Source of the DNA: Candidatus Gastranaerophilales bacterium
GTDB taxonomy: Bacteria > Cyanobacteriota > Vampirovibrionia > Gastranaerophilales > Gastranaerophilaceae
Direction: 5' to 3'
NCBI GenBank assembly: GCA_944323145.1
Contig: CALURJ010000002.1
Location: 103,397 to 167,396, forward strand
Length of the DNA stretch: 64,000 nt
Shown here piece after piece: positions 24,903-34,016 of this stretch. The notes below the pieces were generated by a model. It worked only from the letters and a program-made list of their open reading frames with translations. It was not told the DNA's origin and did no database searches. The first letter of the stretch is position 1. Every line of letters begins with the position of its first letter. A program made the position numbers and the translations under genes.

Positions 24903-24912
24903 AAGCTATAAA

Positions 24913-25083
24913 CTATGAATTTTTATCTTCTTCATCATAGATAGGATAAACATAGTGTTCACCGCAGCCGGGGCATACAACTTCCTGCTGTTTACCGTCT
25001 TCTACTTTAGCTACTTCAAACAATGTTTTACATCCTGACTGCACGCATCTGATTGCCAAACTCGGTCTTATTAATCTAGCCAT
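24913..25083 (-). CDS. Small zinc-ribbon protein (56 aa)
   Basis: 56 codons from ATG 25083 to TAG 24913, below many gene-finder cut-offs. It begins MARLIRPSLAIRCVQSGCKT and has two Cys pairs, C13-x4-C18 and C37-x2-C40 (VCPGCGEHYVYP), consistent with one structural zinc site. An acidic tail ends EEDKNS. AGAGGA is 8 bases upstream of the start. Function unknown; possibly a translation- or transcription-linked small protein. Confidence 0.75.
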   Translation of the reverse strand: MARLIRPSLAIRCVQSGCKTLFEVAKVEDGKQQEVVCPGCGEHYVYPIYDEEDKNS

Positions 25084-25233
25084 TAAACATTCCTCTTTAT
25101 TAACTCTATATTACAAGAATATTTTATCATTCTAAGTATTTTTGTGCAAGCCCGTAAATTTATATAACTGTTTAATTTATTCATTGATATATATAAGTTA
25201 AACTGTATCTGAATTTTAAAAAAGGGTAAAGTT

Positions 25234-25527
25234 ATGAAAAAATCTTTAATTTTTTTATCAATATTTATAGTTTCTTGTATAGCATTCTGGGATGCGAAAG
25301 ACAGATTAAAAGAACTTGATTCTGTTGCAATAAAAACGCCGGCACAGGTTGAAATGATGCCCATGACTCAAAAATCAGGTGACAGGGCAGAAAAAGATGA
25401 TTTGCAGAAACAAAATACTCCGAAACAATTTGGAGACAGTTTGAAACATGATAATAACAAAAACTTTAAAAATCCAGTTAATAATACAAATAAAAATCCC
25501 TCTCCTATTAATAACCAATTTCGTTAA
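25234..25527 (+). CDS. Putative small lipoprotein
   Basis: 97 aa. MKKSLIFLSIFIVSC is a signal peptide with a lipobox-like FIVSC, predicting acylation at Cys15. The mature part is hydrophilic, rich in Lys, Asn and Gln, and ends in a low-complexity Asn-Pro stretch (NNTNKNPSPINNQF), likely unstructured. AAAAGGG precedes the ATG. Its TAA overlaps the stop of the convergent 25524 gene. No family recognised. Confidence 0.6.
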   Translation: MKKSLIFLSIFIVSCIAFWDAKDRLKELDSVAIKTPAQVEMMPMTQKSGDRAEKDDLQKQNTPKQFGDSLKHDNNKNFKNPVNNTNKNPSPINNQFR

Positions 25528-26321
25528 ATCTCGTAAAGCATATCTCCGAAAAATTGTTCATCTTGAGAAGATTCTTGCGGTGAGCGAGGGATGGTTTTGT
25601 CGAATTTTAGGGCTCCGCCGTCAGAATTATTTATTTCTTTATTTATTGTTCTAACGGATTTCGGGAAAAAACGAAGAATTATGTTTTGTGAAACGCTTTT
25701 AGCAATAATATTTTTTGAATAAAGTCTGATTTTCCCTAAGACTTCGTTTGCCTGCGCATAGTTTTTTGCTTCAAAAGAATTATCATTAGCTCCGATTTTT
25801 GTTGAATAATGGTTGCTCCACATTACAATATCGTTGACTGTGTCAATAAGAACTATTGATGTGTCCAGTCTGTACGGATAAGATATATTAAAGGCCGTTG
25901 AAATTTCCAAAATTTCCCAGATACTGCGTTTTAAAGAGTTTTTGTTGGTTATAACCGAGCTTGATATTAGCAAAACAGAATTACAGGAAAAGCTGCTGCT
26001 TATTTCTTTTAATGCTTTATAGTCTACAGAATTAGTATTATTAAATTTCTGAAGTACGGTTGAGGTCAAATTTTTTAAGTTATTGCTTTGATTTAGTTTG
26101 GTTTTAACATCATAAAGACCTGGCGCGCTGATTTTTCCGTTTGAGGAATTAAAATCATGAATAATATCCGATGCAAAAATTTCTGATACCTCATCAAACC
26201 CGTAATAATTTTCTTTAGAATTAAGTAAGTCGGAAGGTAAAACCAAAACATCAAATGTAACAGCCTGCACAGATGATATTAAAAGTGAAAATATTATAAT
26301 CAGCTTAACTAGAATTCTCAT
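25524..26321 (-). CDS. Secreted protein of unknown function
   Basis: 265 aa. Signal peptide 1-20 with cleavage after SSVQA. The mature domain has alternating strands and helices with a VLVLPSDLL start, CNSVLLISSSVI and TSIVLIDTVNDIVMWSNHY. This resembles the repeated alpha/beta order of CsgG/TolB-N-like periplasmic proteins, but no diagnostic motif confirms it. The C-terminus is Gln/Ser/Asp-rich. Probably periplasmic. Confidence 0.55.
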   Translation of the reverse strand: MRILVKLIIIFSLLISSVQAVTFDVLVLPSDLLNSKENYYGFDEVSEIFASDIIHDFNSSNGKISAPGLYDVKTKLNQSNNLKNLTSTVLQKFNNTNSVDYKALKEISSSFSCNSVLLISSSVITNKNSLKRSIWEILEISTAFNISYPYRLDTSIVLIDTVNDIVMWSNHYSTKIGANDNSFEAKNYAQANEVLGKIRLYSKNIIAKSVSQNIILRFFPKSVRTINKEINNSDGGALKFDKTIPRSPQESSQDEQFFGDMLYEI

Positions 26322-26391
26322 GACAAAATTATATCACAATTTCATATAATTAATGGATTGAAAATTTATATAAATGGATTAAAGTACAAAT

Positions 26392-26775
26392 ATGGATTAT
26401 GAGAAAATGTTACAATTAGCTGAACAGGTATCAAAAAATGCCTATGTTCCGTACTCAAAATTCCCTGTAGGAGCTTGCGTATTGTGTGAGAGCGGCAATA
26501 CTTATACAGGATGTAATTTTGAAAATTCAAGTTTCGGACTGACAATTTGCGCGGAAAGAAATGCGATTGGTACTGCAGTTGCCAACGGAGAAAAGAAAAT
26601 AAAAGCAATAGCTATATTTTCTCCAAATATGGCAAACTGTACACCATGCGGTGCCTGCAGACAGGTTTTGAACGAATTCAAGTCCGGCGAAGGTTTGGAT
26701 GTTATAACAAAAACCGAAGGCGGAATGAGAGTTTATACTTTAAACGAGCTTTTGCCTGAATGTTTTGAGTTGTAA
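26392..26775 (+). CDS. cdd: Cytidine deaminase
   Basis: 127 aa, the tetrameric short form. Zinc site CAERNAI (Cys and catalytic Glu) and CTPCGACRQVL, and the substrate motif GCNFENSSFGLT. It deaminates cytidine and deoxycytidine in pyrimidine salvage. There is no clear Shine-Dalgarno before ATG 26392. A small Cys protein gene follows after 2 bp. Confidence 0.95.
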   Translation: MDYEKMLQLAEQVSKNAYVPYSKFPVGACVLCESGNTYTGCNFENSSFGLTICAERNAIGTAVANGEKKIKAIAIFSPNMANCTPCGACRQVLNEFKSGEGLDVITKTEGGMRVYTLNELLPECFEL

Positions 26776-26777
26776 AA

Positions 26778-26996
26778 ATGTATCTTATAGAGCTTGCAGT
26801 CAAATTATTTAAAGGAAAAAAGAAAAGAAATAAAAATTCTTTTGACCCTTTTGCAAACGAACAGATTGATGATTCGGATGGGTGTGAACATATTTTTCTG
26901 CCAGTGGACAGCACCGGAGAAATTCTTGCCTGTTCAAAATGCGGACTTGTAGTAAATAAAAATGACCTGAAAGATATAAATATTTTTAAAAGATAA
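26778..26996 (+). CDS. Small Cys/His protein, possible zinc ribbon
   Basis: 72 aa. A basic N-terminal amphipathic segment (LAVKLFKGKKKRNK) precedes CEHIF...ACSKCG, where C-x-H and C-x2-C could bind zinc. It is coupled to cdd with 2 bp spacing and ends 1 bp before the convergent protease gene. Function unknown. Confidence 0.55.
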   Translation: MYLIELAVKLFKGKKKRNKNSFDPFANEQIDDSDGCEHIFLPVDSTGEILACSKCGLVVNKNDLKDINIFKR

Positions 26997-26997
26997 T

Positions 26998-28248
26998 TTA
27001 TTTTTTGCTTAATACCATTTTTGAAAGGACATTTTTTGCGGCCTGAAGCTGTGCATCATTATTTGTTTTTACATCCTTCAGGCTGAATTCAACCTGTATA
27101 TCAGGTGTAATTCCTTTTTTATTTATATCTGTCCCTTTCGGAGTTAAATATTTTGCAATGGTCAAATTTAAACCTGTTTCATTAGGCATTGGAATAATTT
27201 TCTGAACCATACCTTTTCCGTAAGTAGTTGTTCCGAGCAGTTTTGCTTTGTTGTAATCTTTCAGTGCGCCTGACAGAATTTCGCTTGCACTTGCGGAATT
27301 CCCGTCAACAAGTACAACTGTAGGTTTTTTTATTGAAAATTCCGTATCCTGTGCATTAATATCATATTTATAGCCGTTTCTGCCTACTATACTTACTATA
27401 TTCCCTTTAGGAATAAATAAATTTGCGATAAATACCGCATTTGGAAGCAGGCCGCCCGTGTTTCCGCGTAAATCCAGAATAAGTCCTTCTGTATCTTTTG
27501 TTTTTTCTAATGCTTCCAAAAATTCATTCGGGGTTGTTGAGCCTATAAAGCTCGTAATTTGAATATAGCCTATATTTTTATCTATAATAGAGCTTTTAAC
27601 GGTTTTAATTTTAATTTCTTTTCGCATGACTTTTTTCAAGAGTTTATCATTATTTCGTAAAATTGTTATATTAACGAAACTGTTTTCAGGCCCTCTTACA
27701 AGATTTGCGACTTCGGAAAGCGATAATCCGTTTACTTCTTTGCCGTCAATTGCAATAATTATATCTTTTGGCAAAAGATTTGCAAACTGTGCCGGAGTTC
27801 CTTCCATAACATTAACAATGTGGATTTTACCGGCAATTGAGGTTATATTAACACCGATGCCTGTAATTTTTGAATTAATTGAGTTATTTTGTTCAAGATA
27901 CTCTGATTTTGACATATATCTTGAATATGGATCATCAAGGCTTGCAAGCATTGTGTCAATAGCGACTTTGGCATCTTCATCATTTTTAATTCTGCCATGA
28001 TAGTGTTCTTTCCATCTGCTCCATGATTGTTTATTCAAATCAGGATCATAATAATTATCCCTTATGATTTTCCAGCTGCTGTCAAAAAGTTTTTGCGCGG
28101 AAATGTGGCTGTGATCTACCATTTCCGGCATGTCAGTTATTTCAACCCTGTTGGAGAACATGAAAAATGCATTCAGTCCTGTTAGGATTAAAATTAAAGC
28201 AATAAATAAAAATGCCTGACGTTTCCTCATACGAATATTTAACATCAA
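26998..28248 (-). CDS. ctpA: S41 C-terminal processing peptidase (CtpA-type)
   Basis: 416 aa. One N-terminal TM anchor (about 11-32), a PDZ domain (about 130-210, ITSIAGKIHIVNVMEGTPAQ), and the S41 catalytic core with GYIQITSF, LILDLRGNTGG, Ser in DGNSASASEIL (about 318) and Lys in TTYGKGMVQ (about 343), forming the Ser-Lys dyad. Such proteases trim C-termini of periplasmic proteins. A short spacer separates it from the secreted metallopeptidase-like gene upstream. Confidence 0.93.
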   Translation of the reverse strand: MMLNIRMRKRQAFLFIALILILTGLNAFFMFSNRVEITDMPEMVDHSHISAQKLFDSSWKIIRDNYYDPDLNKQSWSRWKEHYHGRIKNDEDAKVAIDTMLASLDDPYSRYMSKSEYLEQNNSINSKITGIGVNITSIAGKIHIVNVMEGTPAQFANLLPKDIIIAIDGKEVNGLSLSEVANLVRGPENSFVNITILRNNDKLLKKVMRKEIKIKTVKSSIIDKNIGYIQITSFIGSTTPNEFLEALEKTKDTEGLILDLRGNTGGLLPNAVFIANLFIPKGNIVSIVGRNGYKYDINAQDTEFSIKKPTVVLVDGNSASASEILSGALKDYNKAKLLGTTTYGKGMVQKIIPMPNETGLNLTIAKYLTPKGTDINKKGITPDIQVEFSLKDVKTNNDAQLQAAKNVLSKMVLSKK

Positions 28249-28324
28249 GCGATTTTTATAATCAATATACTTTATAAGTAGTAAATACGATTAATATGCA
28301 AATTTAACTTTGCTAATAGAGTTT

Positions 28325-29014
28325 TTACAAATCTTCAAAACCGGGAGAAGTTGCAGGGAGATTTTTATACCCTTCATTAGACATTACTGTTTTTTTGATA
28401 TATTTATTTGAATACCCGCCGCGTTCAAATAGTTTGTTCAATGTATTTTCTCTTACAACAAGCGGGTGAAGCTCATCATTGCTTTCCGGATACAATTTTG
28501 CAATTTCATGCCATACAGATGCTTCCATTGTCCAGGCATAGGTTTCTTCCGCAAGTGAATTATATTCATCTTGATGAAGTGCTTCATGTGATAAAAGTGC
28601 AGCCAGAGCTCCCGGCGGTGCATCTTTATGGCGCGGATTTATAAAGATAAATAGTTGTTTGTTCTTTTTCCATCCGAGGGCATCAAAGCTTGCATAATCA
28701 GGGTTTATTGTCCCTAAATCCCTAAATTCTATTTTGACAGGTCTGCCGGACAGGTTATTCCCTAAAATTGCATTTCTTGAAAATTCGCCGTTAGTTCCTT
28801 TAAGCATATCAAGTGCAACGTAAATAATTTCTTCCTTGCCCGTTGATTTGTACATTGGCTTGATTTGTTGAATATATTCTGCTGTATATTTTGCAGGATA
28901 TGTTTTGGGCATTTCAATTAATTCTTCATTCTTTTTTGCTGAAAAGGCAGGTATCTGGCAAACCATAACCAGTGCAGCTATTAGTATTCCGTTTTGTAAT
29001 CTTTTTCTATCCAC
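28325..29014 (-). CDS. Secreted HExxH putative metallopeptidase
   Basis: 229 aa. Signal peptide 1-26 ending IPAFSA. HEALH within LLSHEALHQDEYNSLAEETY is an HExxH zinc motif, and the following EE pair (12-15 residues on) could supply the third ligand as in gluzincins. No family recognised beyond that. The position between a CtpA-type protease and a TPR protein suggests an envelope-maintenance cluster. Confidence 0.6.
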   Translation of the reverse strand: MDRKRLQNGILIAALVMVCQIPAFSAKKNEELIEMPKTYPAKYTAEYIQQIKPMYKSTGKEEIIYVALDMLKGTNGEFSRNAILGNNLSGRPVKIEFRDLGTINPDYASFDALGWKKNKQLFIFINPRHKDAPPGALAALLSHEALHQDEYNSLAEETYAWTMEASVWHEIAKLYPESNDELHPLVVRENTLNKLFERGGYSNKYIKKTVMSNEGYKNLPATSPGFEDL

Positions 29015-29101
29015 TAATCTTCTTCTCCCTGTAATAAATTGTTCAAAACTACAAATGTAGCAGATAATAAATATTATAATTATATTTTTTTGGCCGTCAA
29101 A

Positions 29102-30682
29102 TTATTTTGCTTTTCTTTTTAATGAAGCAAGTTCGCTGTACATAATTTTATATTCAGTATTTCCTGAGATATTTTCAGCTTCTTTAATGTATTCAAGCGC
29201 AGTTTTATAATCACCTTTATCTTTATAAATTTGGCTCATTTTAGCATAATATTCCGCATTATTTACATCATAAATTATGGCGCGTTTCATACATTCTACT
29301 GCTTCCTCATAATCTTTTTCTTCATATCTTACTAACGCTAAATAAAAATAGCCTTCTGCAAAGTTCATATCCAGATTAATCATCTGCTGCGCAAAGTCTT
29401 TTGCCTGTTCAAAATTTTGCATGCTGTAAGAGGTTTTAGCTGCAAGTGCGTAAGCCGCAATGTAATTTTCATTTTTGCCTATAACTTGATGCAGCAAATC
29501 TAAAGCATCATCATATTTTTTCTCGGCAATGTATATTTCTGCAAGCTGACATTGATAATTCAAGCTTTCATGATTTCTGTCAATAACTTTTTTTATTGTA
29601 TTTTCAGCTTTTTCAAACAGTGCAAGTTCTCTGTAAACTTTTGCAAGCGAAACAAGGGTAAAATTGTCATCATGTCCATTTTTCAAGTTATCTTCAAGTT
29701 CTGTTTGCGCCCCCAGAAAATCTTTCCTTTCGAATTTTAAAAGTGCATTTAAAACATGCGCTAGCGGATAGTTCTGATTGTTTTGCAAAATATAGTCAAT
29801 TTCTTTTTGTGCTTTTTCAAAATTCTTTTGTTCGAAATAGAGATAAGCAAGTGAATATCTGAACCCTAATTCATCCGGAGACATGCATATTGCTTTAAGA
29901 TAAGCCCGGGAAGCTTCTTCAAACCATCCGTTATAAAAATAAGCATTCCCGAGATTATAGAAATATCTGGGATTTTCTTTGTCGATGCTAGAGGCTTTTG
30001 AAAAATATTTAATTGCATCTATAAATTGCATATCTTCAAGAGCAAACAAACCCATGTAATTTAGCACTTCAGGATTTTCGGATGTTTTCGGGAATGTATT
30101 GAAAATGTTTTTAGACTTATCAAATTCATTTTCATCAAAATATATTTTACCGAGGAGTACTAATGCATTTTCATTTTCAGGATTTAGTTTTAAAGCCTGT
30201 TCAAGTTTCTCTTTTGCGGGTGTAAATTTACCGTTATCGTAGTATGCTTTGGCAAGTCCGTAATATATCCTGTCATTGGGTTCATGCGATGTTTCAATCT
30301 CCTGAATTTTATTTAAATCGCCGGTTTTTGATATTATATTGATTAATTCAAGCAGATCATCCGGTTGTTTGGTTAAGTTATAAATAATTTCTGCGGTGTT
30401 ATATGCATTTTTTGAATCATGCGAATATGAATAGATTTGTTCTAATATTCTTAGTGCTTCAATATGTTTATCATTTTTCGAAAGGACTTTTTCAAGATAG
30501 TGCGAAGCGCGGGGAAAATTTTTCAGCATAAAATACAGCTCTCCTAGTTGAAAAAGTATTTCAATATTGTCATTTTCCAGTTCTAAAGCTTTATAAAGCA
30601 TTTCAATAGCCTGTTTGTAGCACTGTTGGGACTTTAATTCAAATGCCTGTTTAATATATTCTAAAACTTCAGTATCCTGCAT
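29102..30682 (-). CDS. TPR-repeat protein
   Basis: 526 aa made almost wholly of tetratricopeptide repeats, about fourteen units of 34 residues (for example ALELNPENENALVLLGKIYF and SSIDKENPRYFYNLGNAYFY). No signal peptide and no TM segment are visible, so it is probably a cytoplasmic scaffold. It lies 14 bp downstream of a DivIC-like gene, and both genes may be one transcript. Partner unknown. Confidence 0.85.
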   Translation of the reverse strand: MQDTEVLEYIKQAFELKSQQCYKQAIEMLYKALELENDNIEILFQLGELYFMLKNFPRASHYLEKVLSKNDKHIEALRILEQIYSYSHDSKNAYNTAEIIYNLTKQPDDLLELINIISKTGDLNKIQEIETSHEPNDRIYYGLAKAYYDNGKFTPAKEKLEQALKLNPENENALVLLGKIYFDENEFDKSKNIFNTFPKTSENPEVLNYMGLFALEDMQFIDAIKYFSKASSIDKENPRYFYNLGNAYFYNGWFEEASRAYLKAICMSPDELGFRYSLAYLYFEQKNFEKAQKEIDYILQNNQNYPLAHVLNALLKFERKDFLGAQTELEDNLKNGHDDNFTLVSLAKVYRELALFEKAENTIKKVIDRNHESLNYQCQLAEIYIAEKKYDDALDLLHQVIGKNENYIAAYALAAKTSYSMQNFEQAKDFAQQMINLDMNFAEGYFYLALVRYEEKDYEEAVECMKRAIIYDVNNAEYYAKMSQIYKDKGDYKTALEYIKEAENISGNTEYKIMYSELASLKRKAK

Positions 30683-30696
30683 TTTAGCTCCGTTTT

Positions 30697-31095
30697 TTAT
30701 TTCTTCTTATGTTTTTTATTTTTCTTTTTATTATTTTGATTTTGTGCCTGTGTATTGTTTATTAAAACAAGAACTTCGTCTTCCCCCGCCATTTTTAGGT
30801 TGTTTCTTGCAATACCTTCAAGGCTTGAGGTTGAAGAAAACAGTTTAATATCTTCTTTTAATTCCTGATTTTGATTTTCAGCATTATCTCTGATTTTTGT
30901 TAATGTAGAGATTTTGGCTCTGTAAGATATAGTTTTTGAAATATTCAATATGGCGCCAAATCCTATCTGAATAAGGCAAAACAAAAGTACAAGCGTCAAA
31001 AATGAATAGTAAAAGCCAGTTTTAGCCTTTTCCCTTCTGGAAGCCTGTATGTTTGTTTCTTCCCCTGTATTTGTCCGGTCTTGATTTTCAGCCAT
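30697..31095 (-). CDS. DivIC/FtsB-like septum formation initiator
   Basis: 132 aa. Cytosolic N-terminus, one TM helix (about 30-52), a coiled coil (about 55-90) and then the family motif SSLEGIARNNLKMAGEDEVLVLI. The tail is strongly basic (KKKNKKHKKK). DivIC/FtsB proteins bridge FtsL and the late divisome. An FtsL-like gene occurs at 34985, so the window holds both partners in separate loci. Confidence 0.75.
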   Translation of the reverse strand: MAENQDRTNTGEETNIQASRREKAKTGFYYSFLTLVLLFCLIQIGFGAILNISKTISYRAKISTLTKIRDNAENQNQELKEDIKLFSSTSSLEGIARNNLKMAGEDEVLVLINNTQAQNQNNKKKNKKHKKK

Positions 31096-31156
31096 AAACC
31101 CTCACATACAAATTATAAACGAAATAAATCATTTAAACAATATTATTTGTATAAAT

Positions 31157-32038
31157 TTACAATTTCAATTTTGTTGAAAAACTAAACTCGGTTTTAGGTT
31201 CTGTGTTATCTGAATAAATAGTTTGTTTTGCTCCGAGTTCAAGGCGTAATCTGTCTGTATCTTTTTTCCCGAAGGGGTTAAGAGAAAATATAAGAGCTCC
31301 CGATCTTCTGTTTCTTGTAATATCTGCTTTGTATTCATTTTTTATTGACATATAGTTATTAAGTTTAAATTCCGGGGCAATTGAAATAGTGTCATAAAAC
31401 TGGTTGTATGTTGTATTAAGATTTTTTTTGTAAGTAGAGCTAAGCGCAAATCTGCTTTTTTCATACCTCGTAAAAAGTCCGGCTTCAGATTCCAGCATTG
31501 CAATATTGTCTACTTCATTGCCGTAAAGTGCGCCGAAAGTAAAGTTACCTTTTGAGTCTGATTGATTAATTGATTTTGGAGCTATGTTATATTCCCATTC
31601 TTTTGATCTAGCAATTTGTTTTGTTGGTGTTTGAGCAAGATTTAATCCTTGTGATGCTGCAATTTTTTGCGGAACCTTTATGTTTAAAACAAAGTTATCA
31701 TCATCATCTTTCAGATATATTTCTTCAGCATCTTCAATGTATTGCGCATAACCTTTTAATGTTGTAGCTCCGATAGCGGTATCGTCATTGATATCAAGAG
31801 TGACTTCTTCTTCAGGTTCATTATTTTGTTTTTTGTTATTAACTTTTTTTTCATTTGTTTTAATTTCTTTTTTTACTTCTTTTGAGTTTTGCTGGGTATC
31901 ATCGTCCGGTATTGCGTATATAAAGATATTCGGCAGTTGGTTGCCCGTGTTAGTTTTAGGCTCCATCCTTTTGTTTAAGGAAAAAGCCGGTATTTGTATC
32001 AAGCCTGAAATCAACAGAAGTAGCAGTATCTTTTTCAT
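31157..32038 (-). CDS. Exported protein with C-terminal beta-rich domain
   Basis: 293 aa. Signal peptide 1-20 (IQIPAFS). A long charged linker (about 45-85, KKEIKTNEKKVNNKKQ, Glu-rich) precedes a C-terminal part of alternating short amphipathic strands (FALSSTYKKN, SIAPEFKL, MSIKNEYKADI, LRLELGAKQTI, FSFSTKLKL) that ends in a Leu. That is consistent with an outer-membrane beta-barrel or surface beta domain. Unrecognised otherwise. Confidence 0.6.
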   Translation of the reverse strand: MKKILLLLLISGLIQIPAFSLNKRMEPKTNTGNQLPNIFIYAIPDDDTQQNSKEVKKEIKTNEKKVNNKKQNNEPEEEVTLDINDDTAIGATTLKGYAQYIEDAEEIYLKDDDDNFVLNIKVPQKIAASQGLNLAQTPTKQIARSKEWEYNIAPKSINQSDSKGNFTFGALYGNEVDNIAMLESEAGLFTRYEKSRFALSSTYKKNLNTTYNQFYDTISIAPEFKLNNYMSIKNEYKADITRNRRSGALIFSLNPFGKKDTDRLRLELGAKQTIYSDNTEPKTEFSFSTKLKL

Positions 32039-32161
32039 ATATACATTTTAAACTTAAACTAAACTTAGTCAAATCCCTTAAAAAAAGTATTTCGCTTGAA
32101 ATCAAATCTTGCTCATGCTATCCTTTTTATGCTGATTTATAAATAAGAAAGAAGGAAAAAA

Positions 32162-33631
32162 ATGACAGACGTAAGAGTCAGAATTGCTCCGTCACCGAGC
32201 GGAAATTTACACATCGGTACAGCCAGAACGGCTTTATTCAACTATTTATTCGCTAAAAAAAATCACGGAAAATTTATTTTAAGAATTGAAGATACAGATG
32301 CTGAGCGTACAAGCCAGGCTTATATTGATAATATCTTTGACAGTTTGAAGGCTCTGGGCTTAAACTGGGATGAAGGCCCTGATGTAGGCGGCCCTTACGG
32401 TCCTTATACTCAGTCTGAAAGATTTGATATTTATCCGAAGTACGCCCAAATTCTTCTTGATAAAGGTTTTGCATACGAATGCTACTGCACGCCTGAAGAA
32501 CTTGAAGCAGAGAAAAAAGAAGCCGCAGCAAATAAAAAACCGTATGTATATACTAAAAAATGTTTAAATCTTACGGAAGAAGAAAAAGCAAAATTAAAAG
32601 CAGAAGGCAGAAAACCTGCTATAAGATTTAATATTGCTAAAGCGCAGCAAGCTTTCCACAATTCTTCAATGTTAACTTTTGACGATATGGTTAAGGGAGA
32701 ATTGCACGTTGACACAAATCTTCTCGGAGATTTTGTCATTATGAAATCTAACGGAACTCCGACATATAACTTTGCTGTTGTAATTGATGATATGCTTATG
32801 AAAATTTCGCATGTAATCAGAGGGGAAGACCATATTTCAAATACCTTCAAGCAGATTTTGATATTTGAAGCTCTTGGTGCAGAAGTTCCGAAATTTGGAC
32901 ATCTTGGTATGATTTTGGCTCCTGACAGAAGTAAACTTTCAAAACGCCATGGTGCAACTGCGGTTTCTGAATTCGTTGAAAAAGGCTATTTAACAGACGC
33001 TTTAATCAACTTTGTTGCGCTTCTGGGCTGGTCACCCTCTGACGGTCAGGAAATTAAATCTCTTGATGAAATTGCACAGGATTTCAGGATTAATGAAATT
33101 TCATCATCAAATTCAATCTTTGAATACGACAAATTAAACTGGATGAACAGCCATTATATTAAAATGCTTTCTATCCCTGAATTGAAGGAAAGATTGAAAC
33201 CGTATTTAACAAAATATGATTTGAATGAGTTAACGGATGCTCAATATACACGTATGGTTGAGATTACATACGAACCTTTGACTCTTTTATCAGATATAAC
33301 CGATGCCGTTCCTTATTTCTTCGGCGAAGATGTTGAAATAGATGATAAAGCAAGAGAAACTATTGATTCCGACGTTTCTCAGGATGTTTTAAAAACATTT
33401 ATGGAACAGGCAAAAGATTGGGATTGGACAGAAGAAAATCTCCACGAAAAACTAGAAGCATTCAGAGCTTACTATAAAGAAAAAGGTATTAAACCAAAAG
33501 TTACAATGTGGGCAATAAGAGCTGCTGTAACAGGCAGACTCTGCGGGGCTGATATGACAGCAATTCTCGCTATTATCGGTAAAGAAAAGACATTCCACAG
33601 AGTAAAAGCTGCAATGAAGCAGGCGGTTTAA
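32162..33631 (+). CDS. gltX: Glutamyl-tRNA synthetase
   Basis: 489 aa. Class I HIGH motif in APSPSGNLHIGTART and KMSKS in SKLSKRHGATAV; a CYCTPEE...KKC zinc-type region is near residues 107-135. C-terminal anticodon-binding domains are present. Together with gatB this suggests Glu-tRNA(Gln) formation by a non-discriminating enzyme. AAGGAAAAAA precedes the ATG and a strong terminator follows. Confidence 0.95.
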   Translation: MTDVRVRIAPSPSGNLHIGTARTALFNYLFAKKNHGKFILRIEDTDAERTSQAYIDNIFDSLKALGLNWDEGPDVGGPYGPYTQSERFDIYPKYAQILLDKGFAYECYCTPEELEAEKKEAAANKKPYVYTKKCLNLTEEEKAKLKAEGRKPAIRFNIAKAQQAFHNSSMLTFDDMVKGELHVDTNLLGDFVIMKSNGTPTYNFAVVIDDMLMKISHVIRGEDHISNTFKQILIFEALGAEVPKFGHLGMILAPDRSKLSKRHGATAVSEFVEKGYLTDALINFVALLGWSPSDGQEIKSLDEIAQDFRINEISSSNSIFEYDKLNWMNSHYIKMLSIPELKERLKPYLTKYDLNELTDAQYTRMVEITYEPLTLLSDITDAVPYFFGEDVEIDDKARETIDSDVSQDVLKTFMEQAKDWDWTEENLHEKLEAFRAYYKEKGIKPKVTMWAIRAAVTGRLCGADMTAILAIIGKEKTFHRVKAAMKQAV

Positions 33632-33644
33632 TAAAATAAATAGT

Positions 33645-33680
33645 AAATTAGTCCGGCACAAAAAGTCGGACTAATTTTTA
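33645..33680 (+). terminator. gltX terminator
   Basis: AAATTAGTCCG (33645-33655) and CGGACTAATTT (33667-33677), an 11-bp perfect stem plus T-run. Confidence 0.88.
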
Positions 33681-33785
33681 TTTTTTAATAAATGTTTATA
33701 TAAAAATAAAATTATTAAAGAAAAATTTAATCTTTACCGTAAATTATTTATATATGTATTGTTACTAATGGCTTGGGGATTATGT

Positions 33786-33995
33786 ATGGTTGAAATTTTT
33801 ATTACATCAGATGAGATAAAAAAGTATATTTTTATGATAGTTTTGTTTAACGCGATATTTCCGCGTATTCTTGAACAGAGCGGAATGATGATAAATATTG
33901 CGGATAAGGAAGATGTTACAAATATACAGCGTCTGCCTTATGATAATTTTATTGATATTTATGATCATTACGGATTAAATCAGATTGCCGAATAA
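33786..33995 (+). CDS. Small protein of unknown function upstream of rsmH
   Basis: 69 aa from ATG 33786, which has GGGGA 6 bases upstream; TTG 33759 or ATG 33768 in frame are alternatives. The sequence MVEIFITSDEIKKYIFMIVLF is hydrophobic and is followed by an acidic helix ending NQIAE. No family recognised. The rsmH promoter begins inside its final codons. Confidence 0.5.
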   Translation: MVEIFITSDEIKKYIFMIVLFNAIFPRILEQSGMMINIADKEDVTNIQRLPYDNFIDIYDHYGLNQIAE

Positions 33996-34010
33996 TTTTC
34001 GTGCTACAAT
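33985..34010 (+). promoter_or_regulatory. rsmH promoter, predicting a leaderless mRNA
   Basis: An extended -10 TGCTACAAT (34002-34010) with TTGCCG (33985-33990) upstream. The spacing to the -35 is short (14), so the TGn is likely decisive. The start point would fall on the rsmH ATG at 34017. Confidence 0.6.
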
Positions 34011-34016
34011 TCTTTT

